Origin: Anabaena azotica FACHB-119
Lineage (GTDB): Bacteria > Cyanobacteriota > Cyanobacteriia > Cyanobacteriales > Nostocaceae
NCBI RefSeq assembly: GCF_014697625.1
Contig: NZ_JACJSG010000047.1
Span: 1-64,000, forward strand
Direction: 5' to 3'
DNA length: 64,000 nt
Under the pieces are notes generated by a model. The model had not been told where the DNA came from, did not search any database, and worked only from the letters and a program-made list of their open reading frames with translations. Shown here piece by piece: positions 17,567 to 25,500 of the stretch (the stretch's first letter is position 1; every line of letters begins with the position of its first letter). A program made the position numbers and the translations under genes.

Positions 17567-18016
17567 ATGCCAATTGTAAAGAAACTTCCCTGGCTAGCCC
17601 TACTGCTATTAATGTTGAGCTACAGCACATTGGGTTGGGTATTATCTGATATACAAGCCCCTTGGTTTGCCTGGATTACTCTTGTGTTAACTATGGTTTT
17701 TTTGATAGGAACTATCACAGCCCCCTATCCCAATATCACAATTTTCTCTAATGTTTTCCTTGCATCCAGTATTAGAAGTTTTTTCACTGCTGTAGCTGGT
17801 GCATTCTTCTTCTTTCTGATGATAGCTTGGTTTCGTGTGTTTCTGGACACACTTCTCATCGTTTCCGCCGCTCTCCTAGCAAGAATAGACTTCCAGTCAG
17901 ATGGATTTACAGAATGGCAAGCTTTTATCGCTACATTTACTTTTTCAATTGCTGGAGTGGGATTAGGCGCATTGATTAATATGCTGTTGACACAAAAGAT
18001 TGTACTGAGTTTGTAG
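17567..18016 (+). CDS. Hypothetical four-helix membrane protein, 149 aa
   Basis: The product has four strongly hydrophobic segments at about 9-28, 34-53, 72-105 and 122-142 (for example ITLVLTMVFLIGTITAPYP and AVAGAFFFFLMIAWFRVFLD). It has no recognised catalytic motif. The length and composition resemble small conserved cyanobacterial membrane proteins of unknown role. It is monocistronic, divergent from cruF and convergent with rpmA. Confidence 0.7.
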   Translation: MPIVKKLPWLALLLLMLSYSTLGWVLSDIQAPWFAWITLVLTMVFLIGTITAPYPNITIFSNVFLASSIRSFFTAVAGAFFFFLMIAWFRVFLDTLLIVSAALLARIDFQSDGFTEWQAFIATFTFSIAGVGLGALINMLLTQKIVLSL

Positions 18017-18047
18017 TAAGCACTTTAGTGCTGATACCTAAATAAAT

Positions 18048-18270
18048 GTAGGGTGGGCAGTGCAGCGCCAAAAACAAGACATGGTAAGCATTGCCCACCC
18101 TACCATTAGTACAATGACAGCAAATTGCAGGTAAATAAGGTACAGATATAAACAAACTTTTGTAGGGTGGGCATCTTGCCCGCCCTTGTGTACCTCACTC
18201 AGATGAAATGTGCTGCAGTTTGAATGCAGTGAGAGGACTAAAGTCCTCTCTGCGAGACGCTGCGCGAACA
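18048..18270. repeat. Cluster of palindromic repeats after the 149-aa gene
   Basis: The arms GTAGGGTGGGCA (18048-18059) and TGCCCACCCTAC (18092-18103) form a perfect 12-bp stem. A second partial copy begins near 18163. The palindrome GAGAGGACT-AA-AGTCCTCTC lies at 18231-18250. A GCGAGACGCTGCGCGAAC small dispersed repeat is at 18252-18269. Together they fill the gap between convergent genes and could act as terminators for rpmA. Confidence 0.7.
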
Positions 18271-18279
18271 CTACAAACA

Positions 18280-18558
18280 TTAGCTAGCTACTGCTTCTGC
18301 GGTAGCTGCGGGGTAAACACTAACTTTCTTGCGAGATTTGCCTTTTCTTTCAAAGGTGACTAAACCATCAACCAAGGCATACAAAGTATCATCTTTACCG
18401 ATACCAACGTTGTTACCAGGATGAAACTTAGTTCCACGTTGACGCACGAGAATGTTGCCAGCACGGACTACTTGTCCACCAAAGCGCTTTACACCCAGAC
18501 GCTGGGCATTAGAATCACGACCGTTGCGTGTACTACCTGTTCCTTTCTTATGAGCCAT
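18280..18558 (-). CDS. rpmA: 50S ribosomal protein L27
   Basis: The 92-residue protein begins [20 protein letters not shown] and has [20 protein letters not shown] and [20 protein letters not shown], the standard L27 sequence. L27 lies near the peptidyl transferase centre, where its N-terminus reaches the tRNA acceptor ends. It lies 27 bp downstream of rplU, the conserved rplU-rpmA order, and is surely cotranscribed. The N-terminus starts directly with MAHKK, so no processing extension like that of Firmicutes is present. Confidence 0.98.
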   Translation of the reverse strand: MAHKKGTGSTRNGRDSNAQRLGVKRFGGQVVRAGNILVRQRGTKFHPGNNVGIGKDDTLYALVDGLVTFERKGKSRKKVSVYPAATAEAVAS

Positions 18559-18585
18559 AATTTCCTTTTTATTGCTTCTTTACTA

Positions 18586-18981
18586 TTATTCAGCAGCAGC
18601 TTCTGTCTCTGGGGTAGCGGCAGGAGTTTCAGCAGTTGCGGGTGTTTCTGCTGCGAACACTGTGCCATTCAGGGTGATGGAATCAATTAAAAGTCTAGTG
18701 ATTTCCTGGCGATGCCCCCGTTTTTTGCGGGTTTTCTTTTTCGGCTTCATTTTATAAACCAGGACTTTGCGACCTCTCAGATGCCGCAAAACCGTCCCTT
18801 GCACTGTTGCCCCAGCTACTAACGGCTGTCCAATGGTGACTTCGCCATCGTTCTGCACTAGTAATACAGAATCTATTGTAACTTTTTCATCTGGTTGGGC
18901 AGAGAGGAGTTCAATATCGTAAAAACGACCTGGCTCAACTCGCACTTGCTTGCCGCCAGTCTCAATAATCGCGTATGCCAT
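18586..18981 (-). CDS. rplU: 50S ribosomal protein L21
   Basis: The 131-residue product starts [20 protein letters not shown] and contains [20 protein letters not shown], the L21 hallmark basic loop that binds 23S rRNA, followed by [12 protein letters not shown] cyanobacterial C-terminal tail of about 30 residues rich in Ala, Glu, Thr and Pro ([20 protein letters not shown]) extends beyond the E. coli length and is probably disordered. It is the first gene of rplU-rpmA. A good promoter and a structured leader lie upstream. Confidence 0.97.
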   Translation of the reverse strand: MAYAIIETGGKQVRVEPGRFYDIELLSAQPDEKVTIDSVLLVQNDGEVTIGQPLVAGATVQGTVLRHLRGRKVLVYKMKPKKKTRKKRGHRQEITRLLIDSITLNGTVFAAETPATAETPAATPETEAAAE

Positions 18982-19077
18982 GAAATTGTCCTTAAAGTTG
19001 CCGTACAGGTAGCTGATGATGATTGACCAGCTTTTGCAGTATGTCTACCTGATCCGAGCAGGTAATTAGACAGACAA
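18982..19077 (-). promoter_or_regulatory. Structured 5' leader of rplU-rpmA
   Basis: The roughly 95-nt leader expected from the promoter contains a hairpin. TGTCTA (19042-19047) pairs with TAGACA (19067-19072) and CCTG (19048-19051) with CAGG (19059-19062), with a TAAT bulge. Ribosomal protein operons often carry autoregulatory leaders; an L21 leader role here is inference. Confidence 0.45.
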
Positions 19078-19083
19078 TCTCTA

Positions 19084-19113
19084 ATTATATTTTATCAGCT
19101 AGCGTTAAGTCAA
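19084..19113 (-). promoter_or_regulatory. Sigma-70-type promoter for rplU-rpmA
   Basis: On the minus strand TTGACT (19113-19108) and TATAAT (19089-19084) are separated by 18 bp, close to the bacterial consensus. Transcription would start near 19077, giving a leader of about 95 nt. Confidence 0.7.
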
Positions 19114-19300
19114 GGTTTTACCTATAGTTTTTGCGCCAGTAGTTACAAGATTTAAAATTTGAAAACTTATCAATTAATTTTTAAAGATTTTGCGTAATTC
19201 TCAAAATTCTGGATGAAGTTAATAATGACACAGAACAGCACCAACAAGTCTGAGCAACGGAATCTCCTTGCTCAGATTTTCCCTTTTTTAGGAAGGAAGT

Positions 19301-19430
19301 GGGGAGATGGGGGAGATGGGGGAGATGAGGGAGATGAGGGAGATGGGGGAGATGAGGGAGATGAGGGAGATGGGGGAGATGAGGGAGATGGGGGAGATGG
19401 GGGAGATGAGGGAGATGAGGGAGATGGGGG
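19301..19430. repeat. 9-bp tandem repeat tract (GGAGATGRG)
   Basis: About 14 units of GGAGATGGG/GGAGATGAG run in register, followed by AGTAACCCACCCCTAA. A shorter version of the same pattern lies at about 14800-14850 after rnhA. One frame is open and would encode a (GDE/GDG)n peptide behind a 30-residue non-repeat N-terminus, but I regard it as a repeat rather than a gene. The stretch 18982-19551 otherwise holds only the rplU promoter region. Confidence 0.8.
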
Positions 19431-19472
19431 AGTAACCCACCCCTAAGCCCCTCCTGGGAGGGGAACAGGGAG

Positions 19473-19516
19473 AATGACTAATGACTAATGACTAATGACT
19501 AATGACTAATGACTAA
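19473..19516. repeat. Heptamer tandem repeat (AATGACT)
   Basis: Six AATGACT units lie 35 bp upstream of the VapB-like gene. They form an STRR-type tract of the same heptamer seen before the permease gene at 6330-6353. Confidence 0.85.
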
Positions 19517-19551
19517 CATATAGTTAAGATGCTCGATTAGGAGAAGGTAAG

Positions 19552-19797
19552 ATGACTTCCCAAGTTGTAGATACCACTTCAGAATTAATTGCCAAGCTAC
19601 AAACTCTACCACCAGAGAAGTTACAGCAGGTGCTAGATTTTGTGGAATTTTTAGCCCAGAAATATACTCAACCCCAAGAAATAGAACAACAGCCTGAAAA
19701 ACGGGTATTAGGCTTACATCAAGGTCAAATTTGGATGAGTGATGATTTTAATGATCCTTTACCGGATGAATTTTGGTTGGGTGAAGGTGAGATATGA
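19552..19797 (+). CDS. DUF2281 / VapB-like antitoxin
   Basis: The 81-residue protein begins MTSQVVDTTSELIAKLQTLP and carries PPEKLQQVLDFVEFLAQK, then a linker and an acidic tail (MSDDFNDPLPDEFWLGEGEI) typical of toxin-neutralising ends. It overlaps the PIN toxin gene by 4 bp (ATGA). The acidic SDDFxxPLPxxFW motif is common in antitoxins paired with cyanobacterial PIN toxins. It probably also represses its own promoter with the toxin. Confidence 0.85.
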   Translation: MTSQVVDTTSELIAKLQTLPPEKLQQVLDFVEFLAQKYTQPQEIEQQPEKRVLGLHQGQIWMSDDFNDPLPDEFWLGEGEI

Positions 19798-20180
19798 ATT
19801 TACTTTTGGATACCCATGTACTGATTTGGTCAACAGGAAATCCCGAAAAGCTATCTGAAAATGTGAGGAACTTGTTACTAGATACTAGCAACTCTTGGGT
19901 GGTTAGTATCGCTAGTGTTTGGGAGATACAAATTAAATATCAGCTTGGTAAGCTGAATTTAATCTCACCTCTTCCCAGCTTGATAGAAACGCAACAGCGA
20001 GTAAATAAATTACGAATCTTACCTATTGAATTAGCTCATATCTACGCACTAGATGGTTTACCAAACCATCACCGTGACCCTTTTGACAGAATTGTTATAG
20101 CTCAGGCGATAGTTGAAAAAATACCTTTGTTAAGTGTTGATACAGTTTTTGATGCTTATCCAATTCAAAAGATTTGGTAG
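19794..20180 (+). CDS. PIN-domain ribonuclease toxin (VapC-like)
   Basis: The 128-residue product has the PIN active-site acids in order: MNLLLDTHVLIW (D6), SIASVWEIQIKYQLGKL (E43) and HHRDPFDRIVIAQA, with the two aspartates of RDPFD near residues 96-99, then LLSVDTVFDAY. PIN toxins are Mg-dependent endoribonucleases that cut tRNA or rRNA and stop translation. It follows its DUF2281 antitoxin with an ATGA overlap, a standard type II layout. All catalytic positions look intact. Confidence 0.92.
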   Translation: MNLLLDTHVLIWSTGNPEKLSENVRNLLLDTSNSWVVSIASVWEIQIKYQLGKLNLISPLPSLIETQQRVNKLRILPIELAHIYALDGLPNHHRDPFDRIVIAQAIVEKIPLLSVDTVFDAYPIQKIW

Positions 20181-20222
20181 GAAGGATTGATTATTTCCCT
20201 ACGTTGGTTATAGGTAAGAAAT

Positions 20223-21317
20223 ATGAAAAGAATTGAAGTTGAACAAAGAACAATTCTAGTTGGGTTAGCTGGTAGCCACGGGTATGGGTTAAATCGTCCT
20301 GACTCTGATTTAGATTTTCGGGGTGTGTTTATTGCACCTAAAAGGTATTATTTGGGTTTTGACAATATAGAACAGAAAGATTCTGGTTGGGATGAACCGG
20401 GTTTATTTCCCTTTATTGATGGAAATAAGGACACGGTTATATATGAATTAAGAAAATTACTTCAGTTGTTATCGGGAGCTAATCCTAATGTTTTAGAATT
20501 GCTATGGTTAAATGAATATCCTGTTTTAACTGATGTTGGAAGGCATTTAATTCAGCATCGACAACTATTTTTAAGTAAGAAGGTTAAACATACTTATTCA
20601 GGATATGCGTTTGCTCAAATCAAAAAGATGGAAACTCATCGTAAGTGGTTGTTAAATCCACCTGAGAAGAAACCACTACCATCTGATTTTGGTATAGAAG
20701 ATGAAGCGCCACTAATTAAGGATGAGTTGAATGCTTTTTTGGAGTATCTCTATATTTTAATTAGAGGTCGGATTGAATTTTTGGAAGAAGCGGAACAATT
20801 ATATAAGTTATTAACGGCTGATATTGATTTTAAGGGTGTTTTGAAACAGTATGCTTTACCGGATGAGAGTTTGGAGTATACGCAAAAGTTAACTAATAGC
20901 CGTAAAGATTTTATTCGGTTACTACAGAAAAGTCAGAGCTACCAAATAGCTTTAAGAGAATGGAAAGCTTATTTAACATGGCAAGAAAATCGTAACCCGG
21001 CTAGGGCGGAGATGGAAAGAAAATCTGGTTTTGATTTGAAGCATGGAATGCACTGCATTCGTTTGTTACGCAGTGGTTTGGAAATATTAAAGACTGGTGA
21101 AATAACTGTAGATAGAAGAGTTGCGGGTGATGTTGAGGATTTAAAAGCTATTCTCAGGGGGGAATATTCTTATCAGAAGGTAATGCAGATGGCTGATGAT
21201 TTAGTGGCTGAAATGGATGCTATTTATGAACAGTCAACTCTAGCGCATAGACCTGATTTAGAAAAAATTAATGATTTGTGTATGGAATTGGTGGAAATGC
21301 AAGGTTGGGGAGAATAG
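20223..21317 (+). CDS. Predicted nucleotidyltransferase (COG3541/YcgL-like)
   Basis: The 364-residue protein starts with a polymerase-beta-type nucleotidyltransferase signature, GLAGSHGYGLNRPDSDLDFR followed by GVF, with the GS and DxD metal-binding acids at about residues 16-32. A long helical C-terminal region follows, containing EWKAYLTWQENRNPARAEME and KHGMHCIRLLRSGLEIL. This family is widespread but poorly characterised; its members may modify RNA, DNA or proteins by NMP transfer. It begins 42 bp after the PIN toxin on the same strand, so it may be cotranscribed with the VapBC-like pair. A helper role there is speculative. Confidence 0.85.
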   Translation: MKRIEVEQRTILVGLAGSHGYGLNRPDSDLDFRGVFIAPKRYYLGFDNIEQKDSGWDEPGLFPFIDGNKDTVIYELRKLLQLLSGANPNVLELLWLNEYPVLTDVGRHLIQHRQLFLSKKVKHTYSGYAFAQIKKMETHRKWLLNPPEKKPLPSDFGIEDEAPLIKDELNAFLEYLYILIRGRIEFLEEAEQLYKLLTADIDFKGVLKQYALPDESLEYTQKLTNSRKDFIRLLQKSQSYQIALREWKAYLTWQENRNPARAEMERKSGFDLKHGMHCIRLLRSGLEILKTGEITVDRRVAGDVEDLKAILRGEYSYQKVMQMADDLVAEMDAIYEQSTLAHRPDLEKINDLCMELVEMQGWGE

Positions 21318-21389
21318 TTATTAGTCATTAGTCAAAAAATTAAGTTTCAGGTTGTCAATACGAACTATGGAATTTTAACTTTTGACTAA

Positions 21390-21686
21390 TTAGAGAGTGA
21401 TGAGTAAGTCGGCGAAACCGTACAGGCTGATGAAGAGAGCAAGTAAGGCTGTGAGCCGGGCAACTTTTTGTTCGGGGGAGGGTGCGATCGCTTCTCGCAC
21501 TAAAATAGAAATGGATGAGCCAACTACTAAACTCAAGCCCAGTACCATATAAGGTTTGTCTGGTAAAATCGTGGCAATGCTTAACATGGCGATCGCTAAC
21601 ACCAGCATCAACAATTCTACAAACCGGGGTGGGTTGTATTGGCTAGCTAAAATCAAGCTGCTTAACCAAGAGTTCCAATATCTCAT
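21390..21686 (-). CDS. Hypothetical three-helix membrane protein, 98 aa
   Basis: The product has hydrophobic segments at about 23-40 (FVELLMLVLAIAMLSIATIL), 46-63 (YMVLGLSLVVGSSISILVRE) and 77-97 (ARLTALLALFISLYGFADLL). I do not recognise the family. It lies downstream of chlI on the same strand, separated by a repeat tract, and its role is unknown. Its composition is that of a real membrane gene. Confidence 0.65.
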   Translation of the reverse strand: MRYWNSWLSSLILASQYNPPRFVELLMLVLAIAMLSIATILPDKPYMVLGLSLVVGSSISILVREAIAPSPEQKVARLTALLALFISLYGFADLLITL

Positions 21687-21702
21687 AATTCAATGCTGAT
21701 TG

Positions 21703-21856
21703 TAGAGTGCTGAGTGCTGAGTGCTGAGTGCTGAGTAATAATTTTCCCCTCTGTTCCCTGTCACCTGTCACCTGTCACCTGTCCCCTGTCACCTGTCCCC
21801 TGTCACCTGTCCCCTGTCACCTGTCACCTGTCACCTGTCCCCTGTCACCTGTCCCC
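21703..21856. repeat. Two heptamer tandem repeat tracts (GAGTGCT; CACCTGT/CCCCTGT)
   Basis: Four to five GAGTGCT units are followed by about 14 units alternating between CACCTGT and CCCCTGT. They separate chlI from the 98-aa gene. The mixed order of the two unit types suggests expansion by slippage of multi-unit blocks. Confidence 0.85.
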
Positions 21857-21905
21857 TAAATATTTCAGTGAACAGTTGTTAAATACTACTGTCCACTGAT
21901 GTTAA

Positions 21906-23030
21906 TTACCGGACACCTGTCTTAACTTGACCTGCACCGTTTCTTTGGGAAGCATCATCTTCGGCTATTTCTACACCAAAGACGCGGGCGAAGGCTTTTT
22001 CTACCTTGTAACCAGAATCAATTGATTCTAGTGGGTCTTTGCGTAGGCGGTGACGCAGACATAGGGTAATTACGCGACGGATATCATCAACTGTGACTTC
22101 GGTGCGTCCTTCAAATGCTGTTAAAGCTTTGGCGGCGCGGTTAGTAACAATATCACCCCGTAAACCATCTACATCTAACTCTGAACAAACCTCAGAAATC
22201 TTCACCCGCGAGTCATAGTCCAGCTTCACTTCTGGTAATAGCTTTTGGGCGTTAACGATTTTTTGTTGTAGTGCGTCTTGTTCTGATTGGTATTTTTCCA
22301 GAAAAGAGGGCGGATTTTGGTCAAATTCTGACCTTTGTTCGACAATTTGCACCCGCAAAGCTGGTTCTTTCACTGTGTGAATTTCGGCGTGCATCCCGAA
22401 ACGGTCAAGCAATTGGGGACGCAATTCACCTTCTTCTGGGTTTCCCGAACCGACGAGAACAAAACGAGCCGGGTGACGGATGGAAATACCTTCCCGTTCT
22501 ACGGTGTTCCAACCACTGGCGGCGGAGTCGAGGAGTACGTCTACGAGGTGGTCATCTAGGAGGTTAACTTCATCGACGTACAAAATCCCCCGGTTTGCTT
22601 TCGCCAGCAGTCCTGGTTCAAAAGCTTTGACACCTTCAGACAGGGCTTTTTCGATGTCAATTGTGCCGCATACCCGGTCTTCTGTAGCGCCCAAGGGCAA
22701 GTCCACCATTTGGACTTTTTTCAATTCTATGGGAATTTCTGCCCCTGCGACTGCTTTTTGGCGGACTTCATCGCTCATCAAATCGGGGTCGCTGGGGTCA
22801 CTGTTGAAGGGATCATTGGCAACCACAGGGATTTCTGGCAATAGGTCAGCCAAGGCCCGGATTGTTGTGGATTTACCTGTGCCGCGATCGCCCATAATCA
22901 TTACACCACCGATTTTGGGATCAATCACGTTCAACAGCAGCGCCAGTTTCATTTCTTCCTGGCCCACAATTGCCGTAAATGGGAATACCACGCGACGCGC
23001 ACTTGCCGTGGATTGAGCTGTTGGAGTCAC
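21906..23030 (-). CDS. chlI: Magnesium chelatase ATPase subunit I
   Basis: The 374-residue AAA+ protein has [20 protein letters not shown], Walker [10 protein letters not shown] (about residues 47-55), Walker [21 protein letters not shown], and the sensor/arginine region [15 protein letters not shown]. ChlI forms the hexameric ATPase ring that, with ChlD and ChlH, inserts Mg2+ into protoporphyrin IX, the first committed step of chlorophyll synthesis. The length is normal for cyanobacteria. The start at 23030 gives [18 protein letters not shown], as expected. Confidence 0.97.
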   Translation of the reverse strand: MTPTAQSTASARRVVFPFTAIVGQEEMKLALLLNVIDPKIGGVMIMGDRGTGKSTTIRALADLLPEIPVVANDPFNSDPSDPDLMSDEVRQKAVAGAEIPIELKKVQMVDLPLGATEDRVCGTIDIEKALSEGVKAFEPGLLAKANRGILYVDEVNLLDDHLVDVLLDSAASGWNTVEREGISIRHPARFVLVGSGNPEEGELRPQLLDRFGMHAEIHTVKEPALRVQIVEQRSEFDQNPPSFLEKYQSEQDALQQKIVNAQKLLPEVKLDYDSRVKISEVCSELDVDGLRGDIVTNRAAKALTAFEGRTEVTVDDIRRVITLCLRHRLRKDPLESIDSGYKVEKAFARVFGVEIAEDDASQRNGAGQVKTGVR

Positions 23031-23110
23031 TAAATTACCTTAACAATACTTTTCTTATTACAGTTCTTCATTGTGCCACACCTGGGGGGTAGACGAAGAT
23101 TAAATCTGGG

Positions 23111-23236
23111 AAGGGAGTGGGGAAAGGGGAAAGGTGAAAGGGGAAAGGGGAAAGGGGAAAGGGGAAAGGGGAAAGGTAATAAATGAACCGTTGACTATGG
23201 ACTATGGACTGTTGACTATGGACTATGGACTAATGA
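23111..23236. repeat. Heptamer tandem repeat tracts (GGGGAAA; GGACTAT)
   Basis: About nine GGGGAAA-type units (23111-23176) are followed by several GACTATG/GACTGTT units (about 23190-23236). They occupy most of the 335-bp divergent gap between chlI and the first PRC-barrel gene. I see no clear promoter for either gene in the remainder. Confidence 0.85.
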
Positions 23237-23365
23237 TTAATGACACAATAAATAAAATCTCTCACCTGATTTGATCTGACTTCAGTCGCCAGCCAGAGGG
23301 CAAGAGGACAAAACCTTTCTACTGTGATAGGTAGATTATTCTATTTTCACAATTGGTAACAATGT

Positions 23366-24211
23366 ATGCCTCTTTATAAACTTGGAGACTTTGACCCCAA
23401 CTACCGGGAAACTTTTGGCGGCGATGATGTTAAATCTTTAGAACTCTATACCCAAAGTGGAGTCAGAGTAGGAGATATTTCTGATGTTTTAGTTGACTAT
23501 GATGGTCGTTTTCGTTATCTAGTAATTGATACCAATATAGAAGATTCTATCAATAAAAAAATCTTACTACCAATTGGTCTATCCCATATTGATTATCCAG
23601 CAAAACGTGTTTATGTCGATGGATTAAGCAAAGAACAAGTAGCACATTTACCTGAATATCACGATAATATAGCAGTTGATGCTGACTACGAAGAAAGAGT
23701 ACGCGGTGTATTTCGTCCGCAAACTAGCAATTTAACTTATGATCGTCAGACATATAATTATCAGCAAGAACCAGATTTATATGATTTGAATGATCAATAT
23801 CATCAAACCTTCAGACTCTACGAAGAAAGGTTAATTGCTAACAAGCAGCGTGTGAAAACTGGTGAAGTAGCAGTTGGTAAACATATTGAAACAGAAACTG
23901 CACGGGTGGAAGTACCTATTCAAAGAGAACGTGTAGTCATTGAAAGAAGCTCACCCACATCACTAGACGCAGTAGTAAATCCTGAAGAAGCTCAGTTTGA
24001 ACAAGGGGAAGTAGCACGTATAGAACTTTATGAAGAAACTCCAGAAATTCGGAAGGAAGCTTTTGTACGTGAAGAAGTCCGGGTAAGAAAAATCATCGAG
24101 AATGATACAGTCGAAGCACAAGAAGTAATTCGCCGAGAAGAGTTGGATATCGATACTGAAGGCAATTTACTTGTAAATGAAACTAATCTCGAAAAACATG
24201 GAAATGTCTGA
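23366..24211 (+). CDS. PRC-barrel / DUF2382 protein, 281 aa
   Basis: The N-terminal PRC-barrel domain (about 1-115: MPLYKLGDFDPNYRETFGGD, VGDISDVLVDYDGRFRYLVI) is joined by a short linker to a C-terminal DUF2382 domain (about 150-272: LYEERLIANKQRVKTGEVAV, IQRERVVIERS, EAFVREEVRVRKI). DUF2382/YsnF proteins are linked to general stress responses, often salt, desiccation or oxidative stress, but their biochemistry is not known. It is the first of three related genes in tandem and about 60% alike in sequence to the next one. A good terminator follows (24238-24273), so each gene may be transcribed separately. Confidence 0.88.
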   Translation: MPLYKLGDFDPNYRETFGGDDVKSLELYTQSGVRVGDISDVLVDYDGRFRYLVIDTNIEDSINKKILLPIGLSHIDYPAKRVYVDGLSKEQVAHLPEYHDNIAVDADYEERVRGVFRPQTSNLTYDRQTYNYQQEPDLYDLNDQYHQTFRLYEERLIANKQRVKTGEVAVGKHIETETARVEVPIQRERVVIERSSPTSLDAVVNPEEAQFEQGEVARIELYEETPEIRKEAFVREEVRVRKIIENDTVEAQEVIRREELDIDTEGNLLVNETNLEKHGNV

Positions 24212-24237
24212 TGATTAGTTAAATAGCAAATATATAT

Positions 24238-24278
24238 AGGTGCAAATGGAAAAAATAGTTTCTATTTGTACCTTTGTT
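24238..24278 (+). terminator. Rho-independent terminator after the first PRC-barrel gene
   Basis: AGGTGCAAATGGAAA pairs with TTTCTATTTGTACCT across a short loop (13 of 15 positions complementary), followed by TTTGTTATT. It is 27 nt after the stop codon. Confidence 0.7.
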
Positions 24279-24425
24279 ATTAAAAATTATTTATAAATAC
24301 AAATTGTCTATTACTTTTGATTTTTGATTTTAAAATCATTTCACTCGCGAGAAAGAGGCAATCTTAGTAATAAATTCTTAGATTGGTGCATAGAAGATGT
24401 TTTATATATTTGAGGAGAAATTACA

Positions 24426-25370
24426 ATGGTACTTTACAGATTAGCCGATTTTGACCCAAATTATCAAGATTCATTTCAAGGTAACGACATTAAGGGACTT
24501 GGTGTCTATACAGAAAGAAGTGATGAAAAAATTGGTACTGTCAACGATGTTTTAGTGGATGATGAAGGTCATTTCCGCTATTTAATTGTTGACTTAGGTT
24601 TTTGGATTTTTGGTAAAAAAGTTTTATTACCAGTTGGTCGTTCTCGCATTGATTATAGTGCGGGTCGTGTATACGCAGTTGGGATGACCAGAGACCAAGC
24701 TGAAAACTTACCTGAATTTAATGACCGTTTAGCTGTTGATTACGACTACGAAGAACGGGTACGTGGAGTATATCGTAATCCTAGCAGCACTAGTACATTA
24801 GATACATCCGCAGCTCTGGAAGCATCTACTCCTCTAGAAACTTCCGCATCATTAGACAATAGCTATCAAACAGCTACACCAGCAACTAGACCTGCTACGC
24901 CTGCTGTCCCAGCTACACCTTCTGACAGCCGCGACACCTACAGATACGAAAACGAGCCTTCTTTGTTCGGACTCAATGAGCAAGATCATCAAACTTTGAG
25001 ATTGTATGAAGAACGCTTAATTGCTAACAAACGCCGTCAGAAAACTGGTGAAGTAGCTGTTGGTAAGCACGTTGAAACAGAAACTGCACGGGTTTCAGTA
25101 CCAGTGGAAAGAGAGCGTGTTGTAATTGAACGGACAACACCAGACGATGCTGGTAGAACTGTTGCTCCTGGTACAGCTACCTTCCGTGAAGGCGAAGTTG
25201 CTCGTGTAGAACTTCACGAAGAAACTGCTGACATTCGCAAAGAAGCTTTTGTGCGTGAAGAAGTCACAGTTCAAAAAGTTGTTGATCATGATACTGTACA
25301 AGCTCAAGAACAAATTCGTCGTGAAGAATTAGATGTAGATACATCTGGCCTTCCCATCGAAGAACGCTAA
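24426..25370 (+). CDS. PRC-barrel / DUF2382 protein, 314 aa
   Basis: This is a paralogue of the preceding gene: MVLYRLADFDPNYQDSFQGN at the start, IGTVNDVLVDDEGHFRYLIV in the PRC barrel, and RLYEERLIANK-type LRLYEERLIANKRRQKTGEV in the DUF2382 domain. It differs by a 45-residue linker rich in Ser, Thr, Ala and Pro (about 118-165, SSTSTLDTSAALEASTPLET and PATPAVPATPSDS), which the 281-aa protein lacks. A GAGGAGAA ribosome site lies 7-8 nt before the ATG. It is a probable stress-response protein; the precise function is unknown. Confidence 0.88.
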   Translation: MVLYRLADFDPNYQDSFQGNDIKGLGVYTERSDEKIGTVNDVLVDDEGHFRYLIVDLGFWIFGKKVLLPVGRSRIDYSAGRVYAVGMTRDQAENLPEFNDRLAVDYDYEERVRGVYRNPSSTSTLDTSAALEASTPLETSASLDNSYQTATPATRPATPAVPATPSDSRDTYRYENEPSLFGLNEQDHQTLRLYEERLIANKRRQKTGEVAVGKHVETETARVSVPVERERVVIERTTPDDAGRTVAPGTATFREGEVARVELHEETADIRKEAFVREEVTVQKVVDHDTVQAQEQIRREELDVDTSGLPIEER

Positions 25371-25418
25371 TTGTTCGTTGAGTTGTTAGTTAATAGCTAA
25401 TAACTCAATTAAATTGAG

Positions 25419-25460
25419 TACAGGTAAAGCTTGATATCATCAAATACAGCTTTACCTGTA
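25419..25460. terminator. Long hairpin after the second PRC-barrel gene
   Basis: TACAGGTAAAGC (25419-25430) and GCTTTACCTGTA (25449-25460) form a perfect 12-bp stem with an 18-nt loop, followed by TTTG. It probably ends the transcript of the 314-aa gene, though the T-tract is short. Confidence 0.5.
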
Positions 25461-25500
25461 TTTGTAATAACTCCAGATATAAGTTTAAAACGTAGATTAT

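Noticed and set aside
19213-19446. A 77-codon plus-strand frame ending in Gly-Asp/Glu repeats
   Set aside because: The coding appearance comes from the 9-bp repeat; the short N-terminal part has no recognisable features and the same repeat block occurs non-coding after rnhA.
22271-23016. Open frames on the plus strand across chlI
   Set aside because: They are antisense shadows of a well-conserved gene and show no protein-like features.
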